Assembly: GCF_029867415.1 (NCBI RefSeq)
Contig: NC_081185.1
Span: 80,821,553-80,885,552, forward strand
Direction of reading: 5' to 3'
Source of the DNA: Vicia villosa
Lineage: Eukaryota; Streptophyta; Magnoliopsida; Fabales; Fabaceae
Length of the DNA stretch: 64,000 bases
In this document: positions 1 to 10,878 of the stretch, piece by piece
Numbering within the stretch: the first letter of the stretch is position 1
How the letters are laid out: each line of letters starts with the position of its first letter
The notes under the pieces: model-generated
The model's input: only the letters and a program-made list of their open reading frames with translations
What the model was told of the DNA's origin: nothing
Databases searched by the model: none
Position numbers and translations under genes: made by a program

Positions 1-588
1 CAACAGGTAGCTGTGCAGGGAGTTAGTCGCAACGCACTGTTGTGCAGGTTACTAGATTGGTGAATGCTATATCCAGATGGGATCACTGAACGGTTCAGTC
101 ATCTAGGGGTTAGTCACTCGCGAGTAGTTTTGCAGGGTTAGTCACAGCAGTTGGCTGTGCAGGATTGTTAGTCACGACGGAGGATCGTGCAGTTGTAATC
201 ATGATTTGGTTATAGTGAATTAAGACATTTGGACAGAGGCAAATCACCTGAAGAAGGTGGAATGGAGGTAGCCTTATTTAGAAGGTGAACCAGGATAAAA
301 ATGAATGTGTCTTTTACTTTCTGTATTCTTCGTTTTAACTTAGAACATTCAAGCAAAAGTTCTTTAGAATTGTACTGAGACCAGTCAGAAGTTCTGATGA
401 CACACAGAAGTTAAAATGAACATCTCATTGGATATGTAGTTTTACTTCCACATGCTTCCGCAACACCAAACGCATAATCCAATAGATGATAAAATGAAAG
501 AAAGAAAAGACGTTAAAAAGAAAGGGAATTTTAATTTGATAAAGCACACAATTCAATCCCCCCTTTCTTGTGTTTTTCTCCACCTTCA
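1..588 (+). mobile_element. SIRE-like copia LTR (5' copy, start outside window)
   Basis: This segment matches 2445-2790 over its 3' half and ends in ...ccaccttca, directly before a TGGTATCAGAGC primer-binding site, so it is the 3' part of a 5' LTR in plus orientation. The repeated blocks begin gttagtcac near 130 and 165 and include the stretch around 384-470. The LTR start lies left of the window. Compared with the second copy it keeps about 90 bases (roughly 281-383) that the second copy lacks. Confidence 0.8.
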
Positions 589-590
589 AT

Positions 591-602
591 TGGTATCAGA
601 GC
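591..602 (+). other. Primer-binding site, tRNA-Met type (copia)
   Basis: TGGTATCAGAGC lies 2 nt after the LTR terminus CA. It is complementary to the 3' end of initiator tRNA-Met, as is usual for Ty1/copia elements. Confidence 0.85.
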
Positions 603-1086
603 ATGGCTCTGTATTGATCTCAAGATCAAACACTTAACAGTGTAGAGAGATCCAGAAGGAGAAAAACATCACTGAGTTGAAGATCAATGTTATATTCCCA
701 CACTCAGTATAATCAGGAGATGCCAAGGCAAATATCTCAATACTGTGTGCACACCATCTACATACTTAAAGGAGTTTTGTGGATCAACATCAATCCTCTC
801 AAATAGCTCAAGACATCAGAAAGAAGAATGTGTACTGAATGGAAATATTTGAAGATATTCAAGATCAAGGATTAGCAAACATAGCTGATCAGTGCCAAGA
901 CTGTCAACTTCAACTCATCAGAATCTAATCTAAAGAAGAAGACATTGTTAGAACAAGACAGTTGAAGCATTACACCAGAAGATAATCTCTTCCTCAGAAG
1001 AAAAGATGAAAGGAAATGTAAATTTCACAATCCAAAAAGAGTATCGGTCTGAAGACAAGCAAATATAGAACCTCTAAAAATGCTCT

Positions 1087-1145
<59 letters not shown>

Positions 1146-2104
1146 GTGAAAGACATGAGGAACAGTTATCTCTAATTCGGTCAGATCTTTCTAAAAGCCT
1201 CTCTTTTTTACATTTCTGTTATCCTTAAAATAAGTTACTTATGATATTCATAAATTTCTCTTGCATGTATAATAGTAGCTATCACTTAATCTACTATCTG
1301 TCATATTATCCATGCATGTGCAGCATCTCTGCTTTAACATTAATTACTGCATTAATTTCATATTTATTAGCTGTCTCTAAAAATCTATCTCTGTGCTCTA
1401 AGCGTATGTCTCTACCACTTGTCTGCTCCTACATGCTCACAAACGTATCATGAGAAACAGTCTCATCATAATTGGCTAACACCTCATTATTATCTTCCTC
1501 TTACTCCAATGCTTGATCTAAGTTTGTTCTCATCAAAAAATTTCTTTCATATAGAAAAGTAAGTTAAGTAGATATGCTTTTTGCTAAAACTCATAAATGT
1601 TATAAACAAGATTGAGAAAGTTGAAGGTCTCTCAACTTCCCCAGAAGTTTTGATAGACCTCACATAGTTTTAGAAGACAAGGCATAAAAGGAATTGTCTG
1701 AATTTTAAAAGTGATTAAAGCTTTCAGTATTTATGCGTTCTTAAAACCTCTGGCGTTCAAATTCTATCCTTTAGTGTTTCATACACGCAAAACCCTTGGA
1801 TCCGGAACACGATTTCAAATGTTTTTGGAAAACGTCGCAGTCGGCTTAGATCTAAGTATTAAGTCCTAGGTATCTGTTCCAAATCCCTTCGTATCACGCT
1901 ATCTCCTCCCAACCGTCAGGATTATCAAATACGAATAATAATTAGGTTTAACTAGGGGTTCCCTTTTCAAAACTTTCTCTGTCGTTATTTATACTCCCTA
2001 ATCTATTCCTTAGTCTTCATCTCTTCATTATTTATTCTTAATCCAAAATACATTCTTCTCCCAACCCATCTCCTGCTCCTCTTCAACTGTCTCCCTTCTT
2101 CCAA
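603..2104 (+). mobile_element. Non-coding interior of the SIRE-like remnant; gag-pol missing
   Basis: About 1.5 kb between the primer site and an env-like reading frame. I find no gag, protease, integrase or RT motifs in any frame. It is AT-rich and contains one CT microsatellite. The element therefore looks like an internal deletion derivative that keeps LTR, primer site, some leader and the region downstream of pol. Confidence 0.55.
1087..1143. repeat. (CT)n microsatellite
   Basis: About 28 CT dinucleotides, interrupted once by an A near the 3' end, inside the SIRE-like remnant. Element A has a comparable GA tract at 12477-12540 on the plus strand. With A on the minus strand, both tracts read CT on the sense strand of their elements, which may reflect a shared ancestral tract. 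Confidence 0.95.
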
Positions 2105-2440
2105 ATGGATGTCCAACCCAGTCTCACTGTTCTAAAATAAAAGTTCATAGGCTTGGCATCAATTAATCAACATCTTGCAGAACTTCTAGTAGCTCAAGGA
2201 TGTTACAAGTATGTTGTTCTTCTCCGCGGACCCGTGTTTACAAATCTAGTAAAGACCTTTAGGGTAAATGCGTCCATTAGTGATGACCACCTCAGTATAT
2301 CTGCCAACATTCATGGCATCCGTTTTATCATCACAGAAGAAGTCATAGCTGAATTAATCGGTTTTGAGCCATATCCCTCTTCCCTGGACTTAGAAGAGTT
2401 TGATCGTTGGAATACTTCAAACTATCTAACAGAGAGGTGA
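2105..2440 (+). pseudogene. Env-like / plant-transposon-domain ORF remnant of SIRE-like element
   Basis: Reading starts at the ATG at 2105 (MDVQPSLTVLK), hits an in-frame TAA near 2135, then stays open for 95 residues from 2153 to 2440. The open part contains a block ending EVIAELIGFEPYP. It resembles the 'putative plant transposon protein' domain found in extra ORFs downstream of pol in SIRE-type copia elements, where a strand-helix motif precedes an I-x-x-L-I/L-G-hydrophobic-P turn. This is motif recognition only. The frame runs straight into a truncated LTR copy, so the C-terminus and polypurine tract are lost. Function, if any, is unknown. Confidence 0.5.
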
Positions 2441-2444
2441 CTCG

Positions 2445-2790
2445 GATTAGTCACAGCAGTTGGCTGTGCAGGATTGTTAGTCACGACGGAGGATCGTGCA
2501 GTTGTAATCATGATTTGGTTATAGTGGATTAAGACCACTGAAGAGAGGCAAATCACCTGAAGAAGGTGGACTGGAGGTAGCCTTATTCAGAAGTTCTGAT
2601 GACACACAGAAGTTAAAATGAACATCTCATTGGTTATGTAGTTCTACTTCCACATGCTTCCATAACACCAAACGCATAATCCAATAGATGATAAAATGAA
2701 AGAAAGAAAAGACGTTAAAAAGAAAGAGAATTTTAATCTAATAAAGAACACAATTCAATCCCCCCTTTCTTGTGTTTTTCTCCACCTTCA
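2445..2790 (+). mobile_element. SIRE-like LTR, second (truncated) copy
   Basis: Starts at ttagtcacagcagttggctg and ends in ccaccttca like the first copy. It lacks the 5' part of the LTR and has an internal deletion of about 90 bases after ccttattca. No primer site follows. It is the 3' LTR remnant of the element at 1-2790. Confidence 0.75.
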
Positions 2791-3273
2791 TCCAATGTTA
2801 TTTTACGGTGATTGTGATGTAATGTATATGATGTTGTTGATGAATGAATCTCTGAAAATCTGAATATGTTATAATTGGGTGATTAATATGCTTATGAAAT
2901 GTTATTGTTTATGAGTTCATAACATTTGTTAATTGTGATGAGACTCACCCTTACTGTTGATGTTTTTCAGATTGAAGAGTAGATGCTTTTGCTTTGGTGA
3001 GGATTGCTTTGAGAGTTGTTTGATAACTCTTAATTTTATTTTGGTTGAATAATTTATTGAGTTTTTGGAGATGATGAACGTTTGTTTAATGTTATTCAAC
3101 TTACAAACCTTTTTCTGCTGTGTTAACATGTTTCAGTGAATGTTATTTATTGAGTTCCTCGTGATAGCTGACATGTGTTTTAAAAAATATGGTTATGTAG
3201 AATTATAGCATCCTTTTTACATGTTACTCTGAATTAATTAATATGTTCCGTGGGGGTTTAGAAGGGTGTTACA
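2791..3273 (-). mobile_element. LTR end of a Tekay-like chromovirus (partial)
   Basis: On the minus strand the segment starts TGTAACACCCTTCTAAACCC, the typical 5' start of Tekay-type Ty3/gypsy LTRs. It is AT-rich and carries no reading frame. The left side stops abruptly at the SIRE-like LTR and the right side abuts the Athila gag fragment. The sequence on the far side of 3273 continues an Athila gag frame, so this LTR probably inserted into that gag. Confidence 0.5.
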
Positions 3274-3693
3274 ATTTGCTTCTCCAAATTTTTTATGGAT
3301 GCATCATGGTTTCATGTTGTTTGCTTACATGTTCAAAGCTTCTTTGAGTTGCTTGAATGAACTTCTGCAGAGTATCTTCTAGAGGTGACGATTTCCTCTG
3401 AGCTGGAGCTTCTTGAGTGTTATGGTTTGTAGTTGGTGTTTGATTATTGCTCCACTTGAAATTTGGGTGATCTTTCCAACCTAGATTATTTGTGTTGGAA
3501 TATGGATTATTCCTCTAAAAATTTGCAAATTGCGCTTCTTCACTAGAGTCCTTTGTGGTACACATTCCGTTTGCATGTCCTTCCCCACATAAATCACATT
3601 TTAGTGCGTGTACCTGACCCACGTTAGCTTGATTCATACTGCTTTTCAGCTAGCCTTTTATTTAATAAGTCAGTTTGAGCTAATAAAGCAGTA
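3274..3693 (-). pseudogene. Athila-type gag nucleocapsid fragment
   Basis: On the minus strand one frame reads CDLCGEGHANGMC, a CCHC zinc knuckle. It is followed by NNPYSNTNN, GWKDHPNFKWSNN and a glutamine/threonine-rich stretch ending KQHETMMH, the usual order in Athila/Tat gag C-termini. There is one TAG stop (between QFANF and RNNPYS) and frame shifts at both ends. The piece is truncated at 3273 by the Tekay-like LTR and at about 3693 by another LTR-like terminus. Confidence 0.7.
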
Positions 3694-3790
3694 TGATAAT
3701 GCGTCCGCAAGTGCACGAATATATCGAAGTAATATAAAAGAGTGTCGAACCCATATAGACTAACAGTCAACCTAGCGTTATCTAAAAGTA
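3694..3790. mobile_element. LTR-terminus-like sequence
   Basis: Begins TGATAATGCGTCCGCAAGTG and contains gtgtcgaacccata. This resembles the LTR edge of the Athila-type element at 59798 (TGATCCGC...), and it sits next to an Athila gag fragment. No second LTR end or TSD is visible, so the boundaries are guesses. Confidence 0.35.
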
Positions 3791-5740
3791 GACTCGTTCT
3801 CTCACCTTTCTAATTCAAAATAAATTTTTTATGTCAATATTTAAATTTATTAAAATAAACATTTTAAATTGGTTTTCTTCTTATGTCTAATTTTAAATTT
3901 ATTATCAATAATTATATTTTTTTATAATATAATATTTTGAGTTTTAATGGTTATTTTCTCATTTCTTTAAAGTAATAATTTTTTTTTGTTAAAGAGTAAT
4001 GATAAAAATGTTTTAGAATGTGGAAGATGAGAATATGGAGGAATAACTGTTTGTGAAAAAAAAATAACTCTTATAGTATCTCAGAACCATTTTTGATCGG
4101 AAAGATAAATATAATAAATTAGAAAAATAGAAAAATGAAATATTTAAAAAATAAATGGGGGAGATTGGTTAGGAAAGCTACCTGGTTGGATAAAAAAAGG
4201 GTCTTCTTTTGTTATATTATAGATAGATATCAAAATTATATTTAATATATTTAGTAGTCTCAAAATAAAAGTTATATTAGGTAAATTATTATTTTAAGTA
4301 AACTATTTTTGATTCATATAAAATATATGGATAATTATGGCATTATATAAAAATCTGTCTAAAAAAAAAATATGGATAATTATAGGGAAACATGACAGCA
4401 ATCGCGTGGTCACGGTGTTGGTGTTGCAGAATATAGACTCCAACCAACCGGTAGAACGCATGAAATAAGAGCATCATATATGCATAGATTAGTCACGTAA
4501 ATAACAAATACATGATTAAACCAACCAAAACATTAAAAATATAAATCATCTTTTACCGATAGCTGATTTCATAATCAAGTCCTCCAACAAATATGTGTAA
4601 CTCTGTTTCGTTACTGAGATATCAAAACAGTCAATCATGTAAAGAAAAATATACAAAAACAAACTCACAGTTGTGTTGTTAGAATCTCTTTCAGATTGGA
4701 ACTTAGAAATATTAAGAGTAATGATAAAACCGTTTTACAATGTGGAAGATGGAGATTAGCATATAAAATCATATTATTTTTTAAAATTTTTTAAAAATAT
4801 CAAAGAGTTTTTTCCTCCAAAATCCTTAAAAAAAGTTAATTCAAATTGACCATAAAAATACATGCAATGGAACACACTAATATAGTGCGGTAAGGTTCGG
4901 ACTTAAGACCTTGAACTTGAGAAAAGTACTTACCACTATGACATTTTGTTTCTAGAATAAAAGTGAAACAAATTTTACTCATGTGTATATTTTTTTTAGT
5001 GTAAAGCTATCTTTCAAAAGTAAAAAAGTTTTGGAACGTTAGTATAGCTCCGCCCTTGGCTACAAGATTTATACAAGTGACAACCACCAACGTCTGTCTC
5101 ACAAAGGAAGTGCATAATCACATTAGTGTTTTCGTGCTTCATAGTATTTTCGTGCTGTCATTATTACCTAAATTATAATACATGTTCACAAAAATTATAA
5201 CCAGTTGAAAAGATTACCACTTAGTTTGTGTTTCACTAAAAATATAATTTGTTGAAAAGATAACCATATCCCTCGATCTCCTATTAACATAATAACCTCT
5301 CTCTTTTTTCTGTTCATATTTAATTACAGATTATAAGCTTCTGAATTGAAGGGTTAAAGAAGTCGTCATTATTGTCATCCAAGGTTCAAGCTAATTTACA
5401 GCATAAAGATGGCAAAAAGTCATTAGTGAGATATTCAACAGGTATTATACATTCAACCAACAAGTCTAATTCATATCTAAAAAGAAAGTTTTGAGCAAAT
5501 GACAAAAATAAATTGAAAAATAAAAATTAACTCAGACTATTTTTTCCATGCATTATGTTGAAAACTAACTCATAATAGTAATAAATAGAAAATTAAAATA
5601 TCTTCATCCAATCCATACACTTTGATCTAATAAGTAGCAATGGAATCACCCAATAAAATAGTGCAACTAGATAAGGAAAACACTTAGATAAGGAAACCAT
5701 CAGTAGCTATGAAAAATTTAACAGTTTCCTACATAGAAGC
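3791..5740. other. AT-rich intergenic DNA with a dispersed direct repeat
   Basis: No coding sequence seen. A block of about 40 bp starting agagtaatgataaaa occurs near 3994 and again near 4714, followed in both by gtggaagatg. Near 4890-4945 the minus strand has a weak tRNA-like stretch (ATAGTGGTAAG ... AGTCCGAACC). The 3' flank of the F-box gene is at the right end. Confidence 0.5.
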
Positions 5741-7262
5741 TTAGTGTGGATGAGGATGAGGACAAGGCAAAACCAAGCTCTTTATATGTTCATAGGCATA
5801 CCAAATTTGGTTGTAAGGAAATTCAATATGTTGAACCCTCCCATCTTTTTGATTATACATAATAACATCATCCCAAGATTGTGTGCTGGCCAGCACCAGG
5901 ACATCTCTATTTTCCGACAGACACACTGGCAACAGCAGCCACTCAGGCTCAAAATCATTCAATTGAAGATGCACATAACTAATATTCACCAACCGAGTCC
6001 AAGACTCTTGAACTCCAAATTCTCTCATTTCCCACAAAACAAAATGGGTCTTCATGTGGGTATAATATAGGCACAGGCAACCCCTTAAAACAGCCAGTTC
6101 TGGTTCATCTTGGGGCTTTTCACCAAAACCGTCAGGTAGCAACATATACCTACATGTTTCCTTCCGTAGATCAAGTGAAAAAATCACTAACTGTTCCATG
6201 GTAACATTTTCCCATTCATACCCATGACAGTTTAAGTTTTTAAGTGATAACCAGTTAACACTACCTTTAACGAATTGTCCGATGAGAGTTCTTAGTAACG
6301 TTGGAAAATCATGGCAAGCGAGAGTGTTTCTCCAGCAACTATCGCCCATGCAATGAACTTTCCCCTCCCATTTCTGCACTGTATGATCCCAAAACACAGC
6401 CACCACCTTGCATGGAGTAAATAACAAAATTAATCAAAAGAAATTAAATGTATGTGGTTAAACTAAAGAACGGTATCACTTTTTTAAACATCAATGTGCA
6501 ACAATGTGGTTAAATAAGAGTACAAGAGAAGTCCAAAATCAGAAGGTAGCATAACAGTAAGACAACATATATTTGACGGAGCCTTTAATCATTGGGGATG
6601 AAATTGACAACTTCATCATGTTAGGTCTGAACTCTTGCAATTGTGCAACTAAGTACTCTTGCAATGCTCATTTTGGTGTATCAAAGTAACACAAATCTAA
6701 ATTAAAATATAATAATGCACAGACAAAAAATTGAAATTTGACTAACCTTGTATTTGTCTCCTAAATCATCATAGCCAAATCCAAGGTGTACCGAATACAA
6801 ATTAAAATCAGAAGACGTGTTACACAAAGTTGGTGACTTTTTGGATCTTAATCGTAAAGTCGGGTTCCAGAACCGGATAAAAATTTCTTCTCTGTTTCCA
6901 TCATCATCTGACTTATCACCGATCAAACAGACCAAGCCGTTGGTAGAGCCTATAGCATGATAAGATTGATTTTTAAAACGGCAAGACACATCTTCGTTGA
7001 CATTGGAGGAAGGGTGTTCGAGTAAACGACGCACTGAGTGTATAAGACTTACGACCCAAGTTCCGTTTACATTATCGAGTATGGTAAGTAGGGTGTGTGT
7101 GTGTTTGGGTGATCTTTCAAGATGAAGTTTAGCGAATCTTGGATCAAAGATGAGCGATTTCCATTGTTTGCAAACGCATCTCGATCTCACCAGAACCTTC
7201 ACCGGAAGCCATGAAAGGATTTCCGTTATGAGATCGGGAGAAAGAACTGGAAGAGACATCAT
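5741..7262 (-). CDS. F-box protein with F-box-associated (kelch-like) domain, two exons
   Basis: Exon 1 is 7262-6747 (172 codons) and exon 2 is 6406-5741 (221 codons plus stop). The boundaries AAG|GTTAGT and ATGCAAG|GTG restore one frame, so the predicted protein is about 393 residues, normal for plant F-box/FBA proteins. The F-box is at about residues 6-45 (SPDLITEILSWLPVKVLVRS, then CVCKQWKSLI). GSTNGLVCLIG and IRFWNPTLR mark the start of the associated domain, and exon 2 supplies the rest (GSVNWLS, VIFSLDLRKE, PVCLSENRDVL). Such proteins join SKP1-cullin1 ubiquitin ligases and choose substrates; the substrate cannot be predicted. The frame is intact. The start could be either of two adjacent Met codons. 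It is the only host-type gene in the window. Confidence 0.85.
6407..6746 (-). other. Intron of the F-box gene
   Basis: 340 nt, donor GTTAGT at 6746 and acceptor TGCAAG ending at 6407. Removing it joins exon 1 (ending ...GDKYK) to exon 2 (starting VVAVFWD) in phase. The position, just after a G-D-K-Y-K block, is a common intron site in FBA-type genes. Confidence 0.8.
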
Positions 7263-7934
7263 CCGAGATCGGGAGAGAAAAGCATAAAATATAATGTTTT
7301 AATTTTTAATATTAATATTTTTATCTAAAAATATTAATGTTAAAATTTAATTGATATATGTCGTCAACGGAATATCAGTTAATTATAATCACTAAAATTT
7401 TTTGATAGTTTTACTGTTAATTGATTTAAAATTTTAATTATTTTAACAATAAAATAATATTATAAAATGTTGTGGCATTGATCTGTTCACTTTAATAGCA
7501 CTTAAAATCACTTAAACTACCACTTTAAAATACCACTCTGATGCAACTAAGTTCAAAGGGATCAGAGTGTTCATTTTTAATAGCATTTAAAATATCACTT
7601 TAAATGTTTGTGATGCGTGATTTTTACACTAAGCATATTAATTAATCTGATTTCATTATAGATTTGTTTAAGGAGAAATTTCTGCATGAAAACAACCATA
7701 AATCCACATTCTTAGGAACAACCAATAAGAATCGAGAAAAAAATTTAATTTGTTTAAATTTTAATTTCTTTTTTATTTTGATTCATGGGTGGTTGTGATT
7801 ATTAGGGAGAGATAAAATCTTATATTTGTTTTTTAATTAATTAAAATTTTGTGGTTGGTTGTGTGTAAGAGAATTGCATATGTCTGTGTCTACCTAAGAA
7901 TTTTCCTTGTTTAAAAAAGTCTATTTGCACCCGT
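7263..7934. other. AT-rich 5' flank of the F-box gene
   Basis: No coding sequence. Immediately upstream of the start the minus strand carries a CT-rich leader and a TA-rich stretch (attatattttatgc) that could hold the core promoter. An imperfect inverted repeat of aaaaatattaat lies around 7308-7340. No reliable TATA assignment is possible. Confidence 0.4.
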
Positions 7935-8863
7935 ATATGCTAAAATTACTTGGGTCGACCTGTAAAGTCGGACGACGAGATTGGTTATCCATACAGGAGT
8001 TCTCAAGAGTCCGGTCAGTATGTACATCTCGGATCCTAGTAGATACATGTCTTGGATTGTGGCCATTATGACAATGTTTGGTAAAAATAGCGGCCGGTTG
8101 ATAAGCTAGTTGATAGCTTATAGCTTATGGCTGATGACTGATGATTGATAGCTTATACCTTACAGCTGATGGTTGATGACTTATAGCTTATAAGCTAATT
8201 GAATTGTTTGATAAAATTAGTGGTTCAATTAGTTGATAAATTAAAATGACCTAAAAAAATTTAATGTAGAATTATTTTATTTTAAATTAAATTAAATTAT
8301 AAAGGATAATAGTGAGTTTTATTAAATATAATAAGGACAAAATAGGAAGAAAAACATATAAGCTATAAGCTAAAATGCTATTTGAAATAGCGTATGAAAA
8401 ATAAGTCATAAGTCAGTAAGATAAGCTATTAGCTCGTGATAAAAAAAACAATTACCAAACAAATATTTTATTATCATATGAGCTTATAAGCTATAAGACA
8501 TAAGCTATAAGCTCAAAAATTGTCTTACCAAACAGAGCCTACAACACTTAATGATTGGCTACGAACGTTAAGACACTTAATGATCGGTTATGAATGTTAC
8601 GACAGTTACTGAATTTATGAATGACGGTAACAAGTGTTACAAGTAGTTAATGAACAGTTACGTTATAATGGCCATCAACCGCAGTCATTCATAAGGGTTA
8701 AGGCTAACACTATAAAAGGGACTCCCATCCGAGTGAGAAGCAAAACATTCTTATTCAATTCACGCATTCCATAATTCTCCGTAAGGAAGGAAGGTACCCT
8801 AAACAGTTGCGACCTCACCGGATTTGCTTTCGGGAGGTATTTCAAACGTATTTTCCAAGAACA
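7935..8863 (+). mobile_element. Old Ty3/gypsy-type LTR (left end uncertain), split by a MITE
   Basis: The segment ends ccaagaaca directly before TTTGGCGCCCAACATGAGG, a primer-site-like sequence. It contains a TATA box (actataaaaggg, about 8707-8718) about 150 nt before the end, so it reads as a plus-strand LTR with U3, R and U5. Its interior is interrupted at about 8075-8535 by a MITE. No internal domain follows; sequence after 8975 belongs to a copia element. Confidence 0.5.
8075..8535. mobile_element. hAT-like MITE
   Basis: About 460 bp, non-coding, bounded by gtttggtaa at 8076 and its complement ttaccaaac at 8525. It is full of aagctataagct-type near-palindromes, all typical of abundant plant hAT-derived MITEs. 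I could not identify a clean 8-bp target-site duplication, so the exact ends are approximate. Confidence 0.55.
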
Positions 8864-8865
8864 TT

Positions 8866-8883
8866 TGGCGCCCAACATGAGGC
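8866..8883 (+). other. Primer-binding-site-like sequence of the gypsy remnant
   Basis: TGGCGCCCAACATGAGGC begins 2 nt after an LTR-like ...aaca end. The TGGCGCC start is typical of plant Ty3/gypsy primer sites; the rest suggests a diverged copy. Confidence 0.55.
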
Positions 8884-8975
8884 CCAATAAAACCAACCCA
8901 GGCCTCAAGTCCAATAAAAATTCCATGATCATCCCTGCAATCCGATATCCAAACACCGGCACTTGTTTTGGATCA

Positions 8976-9137
8976 AGGAGGATTAGCATACTGATGCCAA
9001 AATAGATGTTTCACTTAGAAATATTGCAAATGAATTGAAACCGTGCATGTAGCATGGTAGGAAAGTCGGTTCCAATGTTAAAAATCCTCTACCAAGAAAA
9101 GAAACTAAAGTTAAAGATGACCCAAGTGAGGATATAA
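8976..9137 (+). pseudogene. Element E: degenerate copia pol, left part
   Basis: From about 8976 one frame reads DAKIDVSLRNIANELKPCM, a stop, HGRKVGSNVKNPLPRKE and KVKDDPSEDI. This is the linker between integrase and reverse transcriptase in many Ty1/copia polyproteins. It stops at 9137 where element A is inserted and resumes at 57562. E is thus the oldest layer of the nest. No intact frame remains. Confidence 0.6.
9133..9137. other. Target-site duplication of element A (left copy)
   Basis: tataa directly precedes the LTR terminus at 9138 and is repeated at 57557-57561 directly after the other LTR. Confidence 0.9.
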
Positions 9138-10339
9138 TGAAGGATAGAAAAACACTTAGAAAGGGGGGGTTTGAATAAGTGTAGTCTAAAAACTTGAACG
9201 ATAAAAACAATTTGCACAGTTATTTTTATCCTGGTTCGTTGTTAACTAAATTACTCTAGTCCACCCCCACGGAGTGATTTACCTCACCTGAGGATTTAAT
9301 CCACTAATCTCAACAGATTACAATGGTTTTCCACTTAGCCCACGACTAAGTCTTCTAGAGTATCCTGATCACTCTAGGAACAAATGCTTAGACACAAGCT
9401 AAGACTTTCTTAGAGTATCCTGACCACCACGTGATCACTCTAATTACAACTGCTTATACACAAGCTAAGACTTCCTAGAGTATCCTGATCAACACTTGAA
9501 CACTCTAGTTACTTACAAATTAATGTAATCAAATAAGAGTATTACAATTGCTTCTGAAAAGCTATAATCACAACAGTGATATTTCTCTTAAAGTTTAAGC
9601 TTAATCTCACTAATATATTACAGCAGCAATGTAGTGAGCTTTGATGAAGATGAAGTTTCTGAGCTTAGAGTTGAACAGCGTTTCAACAAGTTTTTCAGAA
9701 TAAGTTCGTTCAGAATTGGTAACCTTGCTTCTCATCAGAACTTCATATTTATAGGCGCTTGAGAAGACGACCGTTGGGAGCATTTAATGCTTTGCGTATT
9801 CTGTACAGCATTGCATTTAATGTTTCACGCTTTTGTCAACTACCTCGAGCCTTGTTCACGCTGTGTCTACTGACGTTGCCTTTAATAGCTTCTAGCGTTC
9901 CTTTTGTCAGTCAGCGTAGCCTGCCATCTTGTACTTGCTTCTGATCTAATGTTTGTGTTTACAACGTTTGAATATCATCAGAGTCAAACAGCTTGGTGCA
10001 GAGCATCTTCTTGTCTTCTGACCTTGAAGTGCTTCTGAGCGTGATACCATGAGGACCTCAGTGCTTCTGCTTCTGAACTCAAGTTCTTCTGATGCTTCCA
10101 TAGACCCATGTTCTGATTCTGCCTTGACCATCTTCTGATGTCTTGCCAGACCATGTTCTGATGTTGCATGCTGAACCTTCTGAGTCAAAGCTTCTGAGCG
10201 CTGATTTGTGCATACTCTTTATATATTTCCCGAAAGGGAAATTTCAGTGTATTAGAGTACCACATTATCTCACACAAAATTCATATCCTTGTTATCATCA
10301 AAACTAAGAATATTGATCAGAACAAATCTTGTTCTAACA
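9138..10339 (-). mobile_element. Element A 3' LTR
   Basis: 1202 bp, starts tgaaggatag and ends gttctaaca on the plus strand. It differs from the 5' LTR at roughly two dozen positions by eye, including the length of a G tract near 9160. A TATA box lies on the minus strand at 9744-9754 (CTATAAATATG). A block of about 68 bp containing tagagtatcctgatcac and acacaagctaagact is repeated about 2.5 times at 9355-9515. Confidence 0.9.
9744..9754 (-). promoter_or_regulatory. TATA box in element A LTR
   Basis: CTATAAATATG on the minus strand, about 590 nt from the LTR 5' end. It is conserved in the other LTR at 56961-56971, so it is the likely core promoter and U3/R border. Confidence 0.65.
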
Positions 10340-10353
10340 ATCTCTCCCTTTTT
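10340..10353 (-). other. Polypurine tract of element A
   Basis: AAAAAGGGAGAGAT on the minus strand directly abuts the 5' end of the 3' LTR, where second-strand DNA synthesis is primed in copia elements. Confidence 0.8.
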
Positions 10354-10529
10354 GATGATGACAAAAACATATATAAATGATATGAATTTGCGATCAGAAA
10401 GAGCAGACGGCTAAAGACAAATACACAGCTATAGCATACGCATGTGAATATGTCTCCCCCTGAGATTAACAATCTCCCCCTGAGATGAATAATCTCCCCC
10501 TGAAATTAATACTAGAAGAATTTTATAAA

Positions 10530-10823
10530 GGGTTAATGAACTTTTTGGTCCCTCTAAATATTGCATATTTCGTTTTTAGTCCCTCCAAAAAATTTCTTTA
10601 AGAAATCGTCCCTTCAAATTTTTTTGTCTAAACTATTGGTCCCTAACGTCAAATTTTCTAAAGATTAGCTACGACTTTAGCCACTGATTAGCTACGAAAT
10701 TTGACGTTAGGGACCAATAGTTCGAAAGAAAAATTTTGAAGGGACGATTTCTTGAAGGAAAATTTTGGAGGGACTGAAAACGAAATCTGCAATATTTAGA
10801 GGGACCAAAAAGTTCATTAACCC
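10530..10823. mobile_element. Mutator-like MITE with 9-bp TSD
   Basis: 294 bp with long terminal inverted repeats. gggttaatgaactttttggt at 10530 is matched by its complement ending at 10823, and complementarity continues for well over 100 bp, so almost the whole element folds back. ttttataaa is duplicated at 10521-10529 and 10824-10832; nine base pairs is the Mutator superfamily signature. No coding capacity. Confidence 0.88.
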
Positions 10824-10878
10824 TTTTATAAATAAAAGACTTCCCTGAGTATTTCAGTAGAGACGTTCACATATGCTT

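Noticed and set aside
4890..4945. tRNA-derived SINE
   Set aside because: Only a weak A-box-like and imperfect B-box-like match, no tail or target duplication seen.
8675..9210. Minus-strand ORFs of 75-104 codons
   Set aside because: They overlap an LTR/primer site and the plus-strand copia pol remnant; no domain.
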